Shown: piece after piece, positions 1 through 8,405 of the stretch
Layout of the letters: each line of letters opens with the position of its first letter
How positions within the stretch are numbered: position 1 is the stretch's first letter
NCBI RefSeq assembly: GCF_021107415.1
Contig: NZ_JAIOSW010000496.1
Location: forward strand, 1-23,448
Direction of reading: 5' to 3'
Source: Desulfobacula sp.
GTDB lineage: Bacteria; Desulfobacterota; Desulfobacteria; Desulfobacterales; Desulfobacteraceae
Length of the DNA: 23,448 bases
The notes under the pieces: model-generated
Database searches by the model: none
Seen by the model: only the letters and a program-made list of their open reading frames with translations
Told to the model about the DNA's origin: nothing
Program-made: the position numbers and the translations under genes

Positions 1-360
1 CATGGCAGCACCTTTGGCGGCAACCCCTTGGCCTGTGCCGTGGCAAGACAGGCCCTGAAGGTATTGGTGGAAGAAAATATGATTGAAAATGCGCAAAAAA
101 TGGGAGCCTATTTTCTGGCAGAACTGAAAAAAATCAAAAATGATGCCATCAAAGAGGTCCGGGGGTTAGGGCTGCTGATTGCCGTCGAATTAAAGAAAGG
201 AACCCCGGGGGGTGTCAGGCCCATTTGTAAATCCCTCATGAAAATGGGCATTCTCTGCAAGGAAACCCATACCGATATCATCCGGTTTGCCCCGCCCCTG
301 GTCATTCAAAAACAGGATATTGACTGGGCCGTGGATAAAATCAGGGCTGCATTTACCTGA
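1..360 (+). CDS. rocD: Ornithine aminotransferase-like class III aminotransferase, C-terminal part
   Basis: The reading frame is open from base 1, so the gene begins outside the window; 119 C-terminal residues remain. The segment opens with HGSTFGGNPLACAVA, the conserved stretch after the PLP-binding part of class III (ornithine/acetylornithine) aminotransferases. It ends with GILCKETHTDIIRFAPPLVI, which fits ornithine--oxo-acid transaminases best. These cytosolic PLP enzymes transfer the delta-amino group of ornithine to 2-oxoglutarate, giving glutamate semialdehyde for proline metabolism. The catalytic lysine lies in the missing part, so substrate specificity (ornithine, acetylornithine or GABA) is inferred from C-terminal resemblance only. 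The next gene on this strand starts 194 bases on, behind its own regulatory signals, so the two are probably separate transcription units. Confidence 0.85.
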   Translation, partial: HGSTFGGNPLACAVARQALKVLVEENMIENAQKMGAYFLAELKKIKNDAIKEVRGLGLLIAVELKKGTPGGVRPICKSLMKMGILCKETHTDIIRFAPPLVIQKQDIDWAVDKIRAAFT

Positions 361-387
361 TTTTATCCTTGCAGAATAACAAAGAAC

Positions 388-470
388 TTGTCTTGACAAC
401 AAAGGAAGAATCTTATAGAGACAATAAAGCTTTTGTCTGAAGACAAAAAATAAAAAAGTAACACTATAAT
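388..470 (+). promoter_or_regulatory. Candidate operator/promoter region of the FecBCD-FmdE operon
   Basis: Two palindromes share the half-site TTGTC/GACAA: TTGTC-TT-GACAA at 388-399 and TTTTGTCTGAAGACAAAA at 431-448, a perfect 8-bp inverted repeat around GA. A TATAAT box at 465-470 lies 17 bases after GACAAA at 442-447, so the second palindrome would cover the -35 region. A TTGACA at 393-398 overlaps the first palindrome but has only a poor partner, TATAGA at 414-419 with a 15-base spacer. The layout suggests repression by a dimeric regulator, perhaps a metal-responsive DtxR/MntR-type protein, whose sites have a similar size and symmetry. The regulator's identity is inference. Confidence 0.5.
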
Positions 471-480
471 ATTAAAATAG

Positions 481-540
481 AGCCACGAAGGCTGATAATC
501 TCCTTTTTAGGGGATTATATCTTCGTGGCTTTTTTATTTT
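481..540 (+). terminator. Terminator-like hairpin in the leader of the metal-transport operon
   Basis: AGCCACGAAG (481-490) pairs perfectly with CTTCGTGGCT (521-530). Inside it ATAATCTCC (495-503) pairs with GGGGATTAT (510-518) around the loop TTTTTA, with one G-U pair. The outer stem is followed by TTTTTTATTTTT, the form of a rho-independent terminator. It lies after the only good -10 box and before the ribosome site of the binding-protein gene. It therefore either ends readthrough from the aminotransferase gene while the operon starts elsewhere, or acts as an attenuator in the operon's own leader. Confidence 0.7.
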
Positions 541-554
541 TAAAGGAGAGGAAA

Positions 555-1664
555 ATGAAAAAAAAATACTGGACCCTATTATTTACTTTTCTGTTTTTGG
601 CTGTATTCGCTTGTCTTGCAGTTGCTCAACCGTTAAGGCAGATAACGGATGCCAACCTGCGAACAGTCAACTTACCCCAAAAAATTGATCGGATCATCTG
701 TTCCGGTCCGGGAAGTTTAAGACTGATCACCTACTTTAATGCCCAGGATCTTGTTGTGGCTGTTGATGATATGGAAACAAAAAAAAGGAACTTTGATGCC
801 CGCCCTTATTTTCTGGCCAATCCACAATTTAAAGAACTTCCTGTTTTCGGGGGATTCAGAGGGTATGATGACCCTGAAAAAATACTGGGGTTAAAAAATT
901 TTCCCCAGGTAATTTTCAAAACATATGCCACCATGGGATATGATCCGGTTGAGCTTGGAAAAAAAACCGGGATTCCAGTGGTCATTCTTGAATACGGCGA
1001 TCTTTTCAAAAACAGGAAAAAATTTTTCAATGCACTGAATATCATCGGTCAGGTATTGCAAAAAGAATCCCGGGCTAAAGAATTGATCCGTTTTTTTAAT
1101 GAACATATTCATGAACTTGAAAACAGGACTAAAGATATTGCTGATAAGAAGACTTGTTTTATCGGGGGAATTGCGTTTAAAGGTCCCCATGGGTTCCAAT
1201 CCACAGAACCTTCCTACCCCCCTTTTCAATTTATCAATGCAAAAAATGTTGCCTCAACCGGAGATATGACAGGTAAAAATTTTCGCCACAGCAATTTTTC
1301 TAAAGAAAAAATACTTCAGGCTGACCCTGATATCCTGTTCCTGGATCTGTCCACCCTTCAGATGGGGGAAGGTCATGGCGGCCTTCATGAACTAAAAAAC
1401 GACCCGGTTTATAAGGGACTAACTGCCGTAAACGCCAATAAAGTATATGGTGTACTTCCTTATAACTGGTATACTCAGAACTATGGCTCTATCCTTGCGG
1501 ATGCCTGGTATATTGGAACAATTTTATATCCGGACAGGTTTGCCGATATTGATCCCAAGAAAAAAGCAGATGAGATCTATGAATTTCTGGTTTCAAAACC
1601 TGTTTTTAATTCCATGAATTCTTTGTTTCAAGACATGGTTTTTCAACCCGTGGACATTAATTAA
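555..1664 (+). CDS. Periplasmic metal/metal-complex binding protein of an ABC transporter (FecB/BtuF type)
   Basis: This 369-residue protein has a signal peptide (MKKK, then a hydrophobic stretch to about residue 24, probable cleavage after AVA). The mature part matches the TroA/FecB-type periplasmic binding fold (PF01497): IDRIICSGPGSLRLITYF near the start, a central helix region and ADPDILFLD in the second lobe. It should capture a siderophore-like complex, corrinoid, haem or metal in the periplasm and deliver it to the permease encoded 12 bases downstream. ATG 555 is chosen because AAAGGAGAGG lies just before it; an upstream GTG at 525 falls inside the hairpin and is unlikely. The Cys near residue 20 is not in a convincing lipobox. 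Ligand unknown; the FmdE gene in the operon hints at a molybdenum/tungsten or iron-related cargo (inference). Confidence 0.85.
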   Translation: MKKKYWTLLFTFLFLAVFACLAVAQPLRQITDANLRTVNLPQKIDRIICSGPGSLRLITYFNAQDLVVAVDDMETKKRNFDARPYFLANPQFKELPVFGGFRGYDDPEKILGLKNFPQVIFKTYATMGYDPVELGKKTGIPVVILEYGDLFKNRKKFFNALNIIGQVLQKESRAKELIRFFNEHIHELENRTKDIADKKTCFIGGIAFKGPHGFQSTEPSYPPFQFINAKNVASTGDMTGKNFRHSNFSKEKILQADPDILFLDLSTLQMGEGHGGLHELKNDPVYKGLTAVNANKVYGVLPYNWYTQNYGSILADAWYIGTILYPDRFADIDPKKKADEIYEFLVSKPVFNSMNSLFQDMVFQPVDIN

Positions 1665-1676
1665 AAAGGTTGAGCC

Positions 1677-2747
1677 ATGCATTTCGAAGATGGCGAGATA
1701 TCAGAAAAATATTCAAAATATATAAGGAAAAAAATATTATTTATTTTTCTGGTCTTTATTGCCCTGATGTTCGTTATGATTGTCAGCATATCTGTTGGGT
1801 CGGTTCATATCGAGTTTTTTGAGGTGATTAAAACCCTTTTGAAAAATTCAAGTTCCAGGCAGTTTGAGCTGATCATCTGGAATATCAGGCTGCCCCAGAC
1901 CCTGACTGCCATAGTTGCGGGTGCAGGTCTTGCAAGTGCGGGTACGGTGATGCAATCTGTTTTAAGAAATCCTCTGGCATCACCTTTTACCCTTGGCATT
2001 GCCCATGCTGCGGCATTTGGCGCAGCATTTTCCGTTATGATCCTTGGAACCGGCGTAATGGCAAGCTCTTTTAACGATGCTTTAAGAATTTCAAATCCTG
2101 TGGTAACGCTTTTGTCTGCCTTTTTCTTTTCCATGGCGACCGCCTGCCTGATCACCTATATCTCAAAGATAAGAGGCGCTTCTCCGGAAACCATGGTGCT
2201 GACCGGCGTAGCGTTGGGATCACTCTTTATGGCCGGAACCATGCTCCTTCAATTTTTTGCCGATGATGTTCAGCTCGCTGCCATGGTGTTCTGGACATTT
2301 GGAGATGTTGCCAGGGCAGACTGGAAAGATTTTTACTTTCTTTTTGGGGTAACCCTCTGTCTTTTGATCTATTTTCTGGCCAACACAAGAAATTATAATG
2401 CCATGGATATGGGAGATGAAACCGCCAAAGGACTTGGCGTAAAAGTTGAGAGTATAAGACTTTCGGCAATGATGGCGGCATCCCTTGCCACCTCTGTCAT
2501 CATCTCTTTTGTAGGTATTATCAGTTTTATCGGACTTGTGGCCCCCCATATTGTTCGACGGGTGATCGGAGATGATCAAAAATTTCTCATGCCGGCCTCC
2601 ATTCTTGTGGGTGCGCTGATTCTTCTGTCTGCCGATATTGTGGCAAGGCTGGTTCTTCTACCCCATGTACTGCCGGTTTCAATTTTCACATCGTTTCTTG
2701 GAGCGCCTGTGTTTATCTATCTCATCATAAAAGGACATAAAAAATGA
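1677..2747 (+). CDS. FecCD/BtuC-type ABC transporter permease
   Basis: The 356-residue protein is almost wholly hydrophobic, with about ten membrane segments as in the FecCD/BtuC family (usual length 320-360). Family hallmarks are WNIRLPQTLTAIVAGAGLA, the GTVMQSVLRNPLASPFTLGI region after the second membrane segment, and GFIGLVAPHIVRR-like FIGLVAPHIVRRVIGDD, which forms the coupling helix to the ATPase. It forms the inner-membrane channel for the ligand bound by the preceding protein. The start codon follows the previous stop by 12 bases, with a modest AAGGTTGAG ribosome site. The stop overlaps the next ATG (ATGA), so translation of permease and ATPase is coupled. Substrate cannot be read from the sequence. 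Confidence 0.9.
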   Translation: MHFEDGEISEKYSKYIRKKILFIFLVFIALMFVMIVSISVGSVHIEFFEVIKTLLKNSSSRQFELIIWNIRLPQTLTAIVAGAGLASAGTVMQSVLRNPLASPFTLGIAHAAAFGAAFSVMILGTGVMASSFNDALRISNPVVTLLSAFFFSMATACLITYISKIRGASPETMVLTGVALGSLFMAGTMLLQFFADDVQLAAMVFWTFGDVARADWKDFYFLFGVTLCLLIYFLANTRNYNAMDMGDETAKGLGVKVESIRLSAMMAASLATSVIISFVGIISFIGLVAPHIVRRVIGDDQKFLMPASILVGALILLSADIVARLVLLPHVLPVSIFTSFLGAPVFIYLIIKGHKK

Positions 2748-3514
2748 TTCTTAACGTGAATGATCTTGCATTTCATTATAAAAGCCATGAAACCCTGAAA
2801 AATATCAATTTTTCCATTAATAAAGGTGAAACAACCGTCATTCTGGGCCCCAATGGTGTCGGCAAAACAACCTTGCTTAAATGCTTAAATTCCATCCTCT
2901 CTCCCCAGGGGGGTGATATTCTTGTAAAGGATCAGAATATCAGGCAAATGGATATCAAACAAATTGCAAAAGAAATCAGTTATGTGGCACAAAAAAATGA
3001 ACCGGCAAGGATTACGGCATTTGATGCTATCCTCCTAGGACGGCATCCCCATATCCGTTTTAAAACAAGTATAGATGATTTAAAAAAAGTAGATGCCATC
3101 ATAAAAAGGCTGAATCTTTCCCATCTGTGCCTGAAATACCTGGATCAGATGAGCGGGGGAGAACTGCAAAAAGTGTCCATTGCCAGGGCGCTTGTTCAAC
3201 AGACAGACCTTCTGCTGCTGGATGAACCCACCAGCAGCCTGGATTTGAAAAACCAGACAGATATCCTTGGGCTGATCAGGCATATTGTAAAAGAACATCA
3301 AATTGCAGCAATCATGACCATGCATAATCTAAATACAGCCTTGCGTTATGCGGATCAGTATCTATTTTTAAAAGATAAAACAATTTATGGGGCTGGAAAG
3401 ATAAATGAAATCTCTTCAAAAATGATAGAAGATGTTTATGGTGTCAGCGTTGAAATCATTTATCACAAGGGATTTCCCCTTGTCGTCCCCATTGAGAATA
3501 AAAAAGCTGCCTGA
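2744..3514 (+). CDS. FecE/FepC/BtuD-type ABC transporter ATPase
   Basis: 256 residues, the normal length for iron-chelate/B12-type importer ATPases. All nucleotide-binding motifs are present: Walker A GPNGVGKTT (about 35-43), Q-loop YVAQK (about 80-84), signature MSGGELQKV (136-144, Met replacing the usual Leu), Walker B LLLLDEP (156-162), D-loop SSLD, and the switch histidine in MTMHNLN. It powers transport through the FecCD-type permease, with which it overlaps by 4 bases. The 24-base gap to the FmdE gene contains AAAAAAGGAG, so all four genes are probably one transcript. Confidence 0.93.
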   Translation: MILNVNDLAFHYKSHETLKNINFSINKGETTVILGPNGVGKTTLLKCLNSILSPQGGDILVKDQNIRQMDIKQIAKEISYVAQKNEPARITAFDAILLGRHPHIRFKTSIDDLKKVDAIIKRLNLSHLCLKYLDQMSGGELQKVSIARALVQQTDLLLLDEPTSSLDLKNQTDILGLIRHIVKEHQIAAIMTMHNLNTALRYADQYLFLKDKTIYGAGKINEISSKMIEDVYGVSVEIIYHKGFPLVVPIENKKAA

Positions 3515-3538
3515 ATATTAAAAAAAGGAGATGTAAGA

Positions 3539-4075
3539 ATGACGTGTTCTATAGGAAAAGAGGTGATTGAAAAAACAATTCAGTTCCACGGCCATAGCTG
3601 TCCTGGCTTGGCCATAGGGATTCGGGTTTCTGAACTTGCAATGGAAAAACTGGATATCCAAAATATAAAAACCCCTGTCTGCGTAGCTGAAACAGACATG
3701 TGCGGTGTGGATGCCATCCAGTTTCTGACAGGATGCTCTTTTGGCAAGGGTAACCTGATCCACAAAGATTATGGCAAATCAGCCTTTACCTTTTATAACA
3801 GAGATACTCAAAAGGGTTTTCGGGCTGTATTCAAAGATAATTTTGCAAGGGATGAAGAAAACAGGGACAATCGAATTAAACAGATACTACAGGCCGACTT
3901 AAAAGTTCTTTTTTCAACAGAGAACGTGGACACACCGCCGGTAAGACCTGCCAGGATTCTGAAAAGCATTCAATGTGACAGCTGTAGTGAAATGGTTATG
4001 GAATCCCGTATCCGGATGTTTGACGGTAAAAATCTGTGTATCCCGTGTTTTCAGACTGTGGAGCAGAAAATTTAG
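3539..4075 (+). CDS. FmdE-family protein with C-terminal zinc ribbon
   Basis: A cytosolic 178-residue protein with no signal peptide. The N-terminal FmdE domain (PF02663) starts with FHGHSCPGLAIGIR (His17, His19, Cys21), followed by further conserved-looking cysteines Cys48, Cys55 and Cys66 in CVAETDMCGVDAIQFLTGC. The C-terminus has a treble-clef/zinc-ribbon-like pair, CDSC (146-149) and CIPC (167-170). The family is named for subunit E of molybdenum formylmethanofuran dehydrogenase, but stand-alone members occur in many non-methanogens and their biochemical role is not settled. A good ribosome site (AAAGGAG) precedes ATG 3539. Being last in an importer operon, it may receive or sense the imported metal. 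That role is inference; the family call is firm. Confidence 0.88.
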   Translation: MTCSIGKEVIEKTIQFHGHSCPGLAIGIRVSELAMEKLDIQNIKTPVCVAETDMCGVDAIQFLTGCSFGKGNLIHKDYGKSAFTFYNRDTQKGFRAVFKDNFARDEENRDNRIKQILQADLKVLFSTENVDTPPVRPARILKSIQCDSCSEMVMESRIRMFDGKNLCIPCFQTVEQKI

Positions 4076-4095
4076 CTTTCCTCAAAATTTTAATT

Positions 4096-4130
4096 GGAAC
4101 GATCACTCCTCTATAAAATCTGGTCGTTCC
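4096..4130. repeat. Inverted repeat downstream of the FmdE gene
   Basis: GGAACGATCA (4096-4105) pairs with TGGTCGTTCC (4121-4130) over ten positions with one G-U, around a 15-base loop. No T-run follows, so it is a poor intrinsic terminator; it could stabilise the mRNA 3' end or be a protein site. The rest of the 192-base gap to the kinase gene is AT-rich. It contains a TTGACA at about 4181 without a good -10 partner. Confidence 0.4.
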
Positions 4131-4267
4131 ATCAAATCGACAATAGTCAGATCTGACCTGGGCTGCAACAGATAATTCTTGACATTTTTAACAGATTTGA
4201 TAACCAGATATATGTATTTTTACTTATATTTAGCGGTTATTGGTATAAAAGCTGCGAGGTAATTGAT

Positions 4268-6754
4268 ATGCGCAGACTTTTCTTAAGCATTTTTTTTGCT
4301 ATTCCGATTATAGCTGTGGTTTTTTTTATCAATGCTGCATTTTTACACGGAAATGCAGGATTTAAAATAGACAAAACCCAAAAAGGCCTTTTAATTTCAA
4401 AAATTACAAAACCAATTAATTTGGTTGAATTAAACGATATCATCATCTCAGCACATGGCCTTTCCCATCATGAAATCCTTGGATTTTCCTTAACCAACCC
4501 TCCTGTAAAAACCCCTGGAACCATGACTATACTCAGGAATTCAAAAAAAATAGATCTCCTTATAGAAACGATTCCTTTTACCATGCTCTCTTTGTTTGAG
4601 CTGATCTGGCCCAGATTGATATTAATTGTTGTCTTTCTTACCCTTGGTTCAATAGCGCTTTACAGGGCACCTCCCAGCCCCCAGGTCTTTCTTTTTTTTC
4701 TGATGTTATGCAGCCTTTCAACTTCTTTATCCGCAACGATTCCTTCATCAATAGATTTTTTATCACCATTAACATTTTCGTCGGCTTTTATACTTAATGC
4801 TGTTGCCAATTGGGTATCATTTGGTCTGTGGCTTCACTTTGCACTCAGGTTCCCGGATACAAGAGACCTGATTGCGCACAGATGGTGGATTCCTGCCTGC
4901 ATATATCTTTTGCCGGTTGTTACAACTATTGGTGGGTCTTTATATGCCGCTGGCCTGACACCGGAGTTCTGGGGCTGGGTCCAGCGATTGAGAAACCTAT
5001 ACCTGCCATTCATTATCATTGGTGTCTTTGTTAAGCATGTTATTGACTACAAACTACTAACCTCGCAACAGGAAAAAAATCAGATTAAACTGCCTCTAAT
5101 TGCCTATTGGTTGACCTTTGCACCCTATCTATTCTTCTACCTCCTGCCCAATCTTTTGTTTGACAATCCTCTTATTTCATTTCAAATTGCAGTGTTTGCT
5201 TTTTTTATCCTCCCCATGGCATACCTTGCAGGAATTCTTCGATACAGACTCCTTAACGTCGATCAGATTATCAGTCGGACATTAGCCTATTTTGCTATTA
5301 TTATTTGTCTTGCAATCATCTATTCGCTGTTTCTTGCAGGGCTTAAGAAATGGTTTTTTGGCGAACAGGTGCTGTCCAAGGAATTGTTTCTTGTTTTTCT
5401 TATTCTTGTAAATATTATCTTTCATCCGGTGATTTTAAGGCTTGATCATCTGATTAAAAAAATATTTTTCAATCATCAGTCAATTTCTGTAAAAATTATG
5501 CATCAGTTCAGCAATATGATATCTGCAACGCTCTATCTTCCTGATCTTACCCGCATGGTCATAGACGAGCTTCCCAGAGCAATCAATATCAGATCCACTG
5601 CCATCATGACTCTTGAAAAAAAAAGATCCCGGCTTTTTCCAGAGCATCTTCGGTTTGGTACAAGTCCCTGGCCAAACAGCAGGCTTGTCAAACTATTTAA
5701 GGATAACTCCGTGGAATACTTTTCCACTTATCAGGTGATTGATGATATTGAACTTGAAAAAGAACTTAAAGAAATACAAAAAAACGGGTTTTCCCTTGTT
5801 CTTCCGCTAAGAGGCTCGCAGTCACTTTCAGCACTCTTATTTATCGGCCCTAAAAAAAGCGGTGGACTCTTCCATGAAAAAGACATTCATTTGCTGGCCA
5901 GTTTTGCCAACCAGGCGGCTATTGCCCTGGAAAATGCCATCCATCATGAATCCTTAATTGAAAGCAAAAAGCAGCTTGAAGATATGTTTGATCAAAAGGT
6001 TCAATCTGAAAAAATGGCAGCCATCGGAGAAATGACATCCATTCTGGCACATGAATTGAAAAATCCTTTAGGTATTATCCACAGTTCTGCGCAATATCTT
6101 TCAGACGGCAAACAGTCTAAAAGAGTTACACAGGAAATGCTCCATTATATAAAAAGTGAAGTGAAACATCTAAATTTGTCCATCAACAGCATATTAAAGC
6201 TTGCAAGGCAGAAAGCTCCGGAATTTGAGAAAATAAACCTTTTAAACCAGATTCATCTATTGATGGATCAATGGCAGCGTTCTGACAATCACAGGGCTGA
6301 TGTTAAAATCAATATGGATATTTTGGAAACATTGCCTCCTATTTATGCTGATTTCAAACAACTTTCCCAGGTATTGCTTAATCTGATCCAAAACAGCGAA
6401 GAAATGATGGATAGCGGAGGCCAAATTACTCTTGAAGTTAAACAAGATAATGATTTTATTCAAATTAAAGTAATTGATAATGGACCGGGCATTCCTGATA
6501 ATAACCTTGACAAGGTCTTTCACAATTTCTTTACGACTAAAAAACAGGGACTGGGGCTGGGACTTGCTGTTTGCAGACAGATTATCAATGCTCACAATGG
6601 TGAAATATCCTTAAAAAATAATTCCCAAATGGACCAAAACGGAACTATCGCCCGCATCAGACTACCGATAAAACCATTGGCAACTATTGACAGACCCTAT
6701 TTACAGGAAGCAATCATTCCTGATAAATTTTTGGAAACAATGAATGAAACATAA
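4268..6754 (+). CDS. Large membrane-bound sensor histidine kinase (ComP-like N-terminus, GAF, HisKA, HATPase)
   Basis: 828 residues. After a first membrane segment (about 5-25) comes a small extracytoplasmic region that may be a degenerate PDZ-like domain (KGLLISKITKPINLVELNDII). A block of about ten membrane segments follows (about 105-390), then a GAF domain (about 415-557). The transmitter has HisKA with the phospho-acceptor His595 in ILAHELKNPLGII, N-box NLIQNSEEMM (about 703), G1 DNGPGIP (about 737) and G2 GLGLGLAV (about 761). The design recalls ComP and the PrsK kinases of exosortase systems. GAGGT precedes ATG 4268. The 3' end overlaps the response-regulator gene by 11 bases, so the two form a cognate pair. 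The signal is unknown. Confidence 0.9.
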   Translation: MRRLFLSIFFAIPIIAVVFFINAAFLHGNAGFKIDKTQKGLLISKITKPINLVELNDIIISAHGLSHHEILGFSLTNPPVKTPGTMTILRNSKKIDLLIETIPFTMLSLFELIWPRLILIVVFLTLGSIALYRAPPSPQVFLFFLMLCSLSTSLSATIPSSIDFLSPLTFSSAFILNAVANWVSFGLWLHFALRFPDTRDLIAHRWWIPACIYLLPVVTTIGGSLYAAGLTPEFWGWVQRLRNLYLPFIIIGVFVKHVIDYKLLTSQQEKNQIKLPLIAYWLTFAPYLFFYLLPNLLFDNPLISFQIAVFAFFILPMAYLAGILRYRLLNVDQIISRTLAYFAIIICLAIIYSLFLAGLKKWFFGEQVLSKELFLVFLILVNIIFHPVILRLDHLIKKIFFNHQSISVKIMHQFSNMISATLYLPDLTRMVIDELPRAINIRSTAIMTLEKKRSRLFPEHLRFGTSPWPNSRLVKLFKDNSVEYFSTYQVIDDIELEKELKEIQKNGFSLVLPLRGSQSLSALLFIGPKKSGGLFHEKDIHLLASFANQAAIALENAIHHESLIESKKQLEDMFDQKVQSEKMAAIGEMTSILAHELKNPLGIIHSSAQYLSDGKQSKRVTQEMLHYIKSEVKHLNLSINSILKLARQKAPEFEKINLLNQIHLLMDQWQRSDNHRADVKINMDILETLPPIYADFKQLSQVLLNLIQNSEEMMDSGGQITLEVKQDNDFIQIKVIDNGPGIPDNNLDKVFHNFFTTKKQGLGLGLAVCRQIINAHNGEISLKNNSQMDQNGTIARIRLPIKPLATIDRPYLQEAIIPDKFLETMNET

Positions 6755-8063
6755 AATTCTTATAATTGAAGATGAGACAAGACTTCTCAGAATTTTAAAG
6801 ATGGTTCTTACAGACAATGGATACCAGGTCAAAACGGCTCAAGATGGTCAACAGGGGATAGGTGTATGGACTCAATGGAACCCTGAAGTTGTTGTTACCG
6901 ATTTAAAAATGCGGCCCGTTGACGGCATGGAAGTCTTAAAGTTCGGCAGACTTAACTTTCCCGACATCCCTTTAATTATATTGACAGCTTTTGGTTCAAT
7001 AGAAACGGCTGTAATTGCCATGAAAATCGGTGCTTTTGATTTTCTTTCCAAACCCGTTGATCATAAACAATTGCTGGAAATTATTGAACAGGCCCTTGTT
7101 GCAAACAAAAAAGAGCCTGAGTCATTGGAAGACCTTATTGGTTCTTCAGTTGAAATGGAACAAATCAAAAAAAATATCCTTTTATTCGCATCAACGGACA
7201 GTTCGGTTTTTATTAATGGCGAATCCGGAACAGGCAAGGAAATAGTCGCCAGATCCATCCATAAAGCATCAGAAAGAAAAAACGGACCTTTTGTAAAGGT
7301 TAACTGTGCTGCTATTCCCAGAGAATTGATTGAAAGTGAGTTGTTCGGCCATAAAAAAGGGTCCTTTACAGGAGCTATACAAGACCGCAAAGGTGCATTT
7401 ATACAGGCAGATAAAGGTGTTCTTTTTTTAGATGAGATTGGTGATCTTCCCATTGAGCTTCAGCCCAAATTATTACATGCTGTAGAAGAAAAAACGATTA
7501 CCCCCATCGGTGCAAGCAGTCCGACACCTGTTTCCATTAAAATCCTGTCTGCCACAAATCTAAACCTTGAAGTAATGATCAGTGAATCCAAATTCAGGGC
7601 AGATCTGTTCTATCGCTTGAGTACTATATGCCTGAATATGCCGGCATTACGGGATAAACCAACGGATATCAGTGAACTGGCCCTGTTTTTTACAAAAAAA
7701 TTCTGCCTGGAATTTAAAAAACCTGTTCTTAAAATTGCAGATAAAGCCATTCAGACTCTAGAAAATTATTCCTGGCCCGGCAATATCAGGGAACTTAAAA
7801 ATGTTATAGAACGGGCAGCACTCACCTGTAATAAAGAAACCATCACCCATGATAATTTGCCTGAAATCATCAATAAAGAAACCATTCATCCATTGCCACA
7901 AAACACCAAAGACCATGGATTTGATATGGCAACCCAGGAACAGAACCTGTTGCAGGCAGCATTGGAACAATGTGGCTGGAACCAATCAAATGCTGCTAAA
8001 AAACTGGGGATTACCAGAAGTGCCCTTCGATATCGGCTTCAAAAACACGGCATTAAAAAATAA
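6744..8063 (+). CDS. NtrC-family sigma-54-dependent response regulator
   Basis: 439 residues in the classic order. A receiver domain (1-120) has phospho-acceptor Asp53 in VVTDLKM and a Lys in FLSKPVD. The AAA+ domain (about 132-365) has Walker A GESGTGKE, the sigma-54-contacting loop as GSFTGA, Walker B GVLFLDEIGD and arginine-finger regions. A Fis-type HTH lies at the C-terminus (LLQAALEQCGWNQSNAAKKLGI). It should activate sigma-54 promoters when phosphorylated by the overlapping upstream kinase. The nearest candidate target is the perfect -24/-12 promoter of the secreted-protein gene 1.2 kb downstream, which has tandem dyads at enhancer distance. The function call is firm; the target is inference. 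It ends 16 bases from the convergent PilZ gene. Confidence 0.93.
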   Translation: MKHKILIIEDETRLLRILKMVLTDNGYQVKTAQDGQQGIGVWTQWNPEVVVTDLKMRPVDGMEVLKFGRLNFPDIPLIILTAFGSIETAVIAMKIGAFDFLSKPVDHKQLLEIIEQALVANKKEPESLEDLIGSSVEMEQIKKNILLFASTDSSVFINGESGTGKEIVARSIHKASERKNGPFVKVNCAAIPRELIESELFGHKKGSFTGAIQDRKGAFIQADKGVLFLDEIGDLPIELQPKLLHAVEEKTITPIGASSPTPVSIKILSATNLNLEVMISESKFRADLFYRLSTICLNMPALRDKPTDISELALFFTKKFCLEFKKPVLKIADKAIQTLENYSWPGNIRELKNVIERAALTCNKETITHDNLPEIINKETIHPLPQNTKDHGFDMATQEQNLLQAALEQCGWNQSNAAKKLGITRSALRYRLQKHGIKK

Positions 8064-8079
8064 TTATTGCCAGTATTTC

Positions 8080-8391
8080 TTATATAAATCTGACACCAAA
8101 ACTTTGCGTATCGCTGTTATTCCAGGTCACTTTTCCTTTAATTTTAACTAAAACGTCTGAATCTGAAAATCTGCTTTGCACTTCAGGTGTCACCAGCAAG
8201 GTCATCAGGCTGTCAACAATAGGAATATGGTTGACTTTGGCATAGATACAGGCACCCTGCGAACTGACATCTTTGGTCCATCCAAAAAAATAATCAGACA
8301 TACTGCCTTTTTTCTCTTTTAAGAAAAAAGTAACCGGCATTTTTAGAGACCGCCGGGTCTGATATCGTTGTTCATTATACATATTAGACAT
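8080..8391 (-). CDS. PilZ-domain protein, probable c-di-GMP receptor
   Basis: A single-domain 103-residue protein with both PilZ c-di-GMP motifs: RxxxR as RYQTR (residues 9-13) and the D/NxSxxG box as DVSSQG (41-46), about 28 residues apart. The segment ends with KVTWNNSDTQSFGVRFI, the usual last strand of PilZ barrels. Stand-alone PilZ proteins act as adaptors that transmit c-di-GMP levels to motility, secretion or polysaccharide machinery. It is 52 bases downstream of the PEP-CTERM-like gene on the same strand, with a perfect hairpin in between, so it may be co-transcribed at reduced level. Start at 8391; an internal ATG three codons later is an alternative. Confidence 0.85.
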   Translation of the reverse strand: MSNMYNEQRYQTRRSLKMPVTFFLKEKKGSMSDYFFGWTKDVSSQGACIYAKVNHIPIVDSLMTLLVTPEVQSRFSDSDVLVKIKGKVTWNNSDTQSFGVRFI

Positions 8392-8405
8392 AATCTTTTA
8401 AATTC

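Noticed and set aside
525..554. GTG 525 as start of the binding-protein gene
   Set aside because: It lies inside the terminator-like stem and has no ribosome site; ATG 555 follows AAAGGAGAGG and begins a normal signal peptide.
361..554. Cobalamin or molybdenum-cofactor riboswitch before the FecBCD-type operon
   Set aside because: I see no B12-box or Moco-type conserved core, and the leader after the -10 box is under 90 bases.
4076..4267. Sigma-54 promoter for the kinase/regulator operon
   Set aside because: No GG-N10-GC arrangement near a TGGCAC-like sequence was found in the gap.
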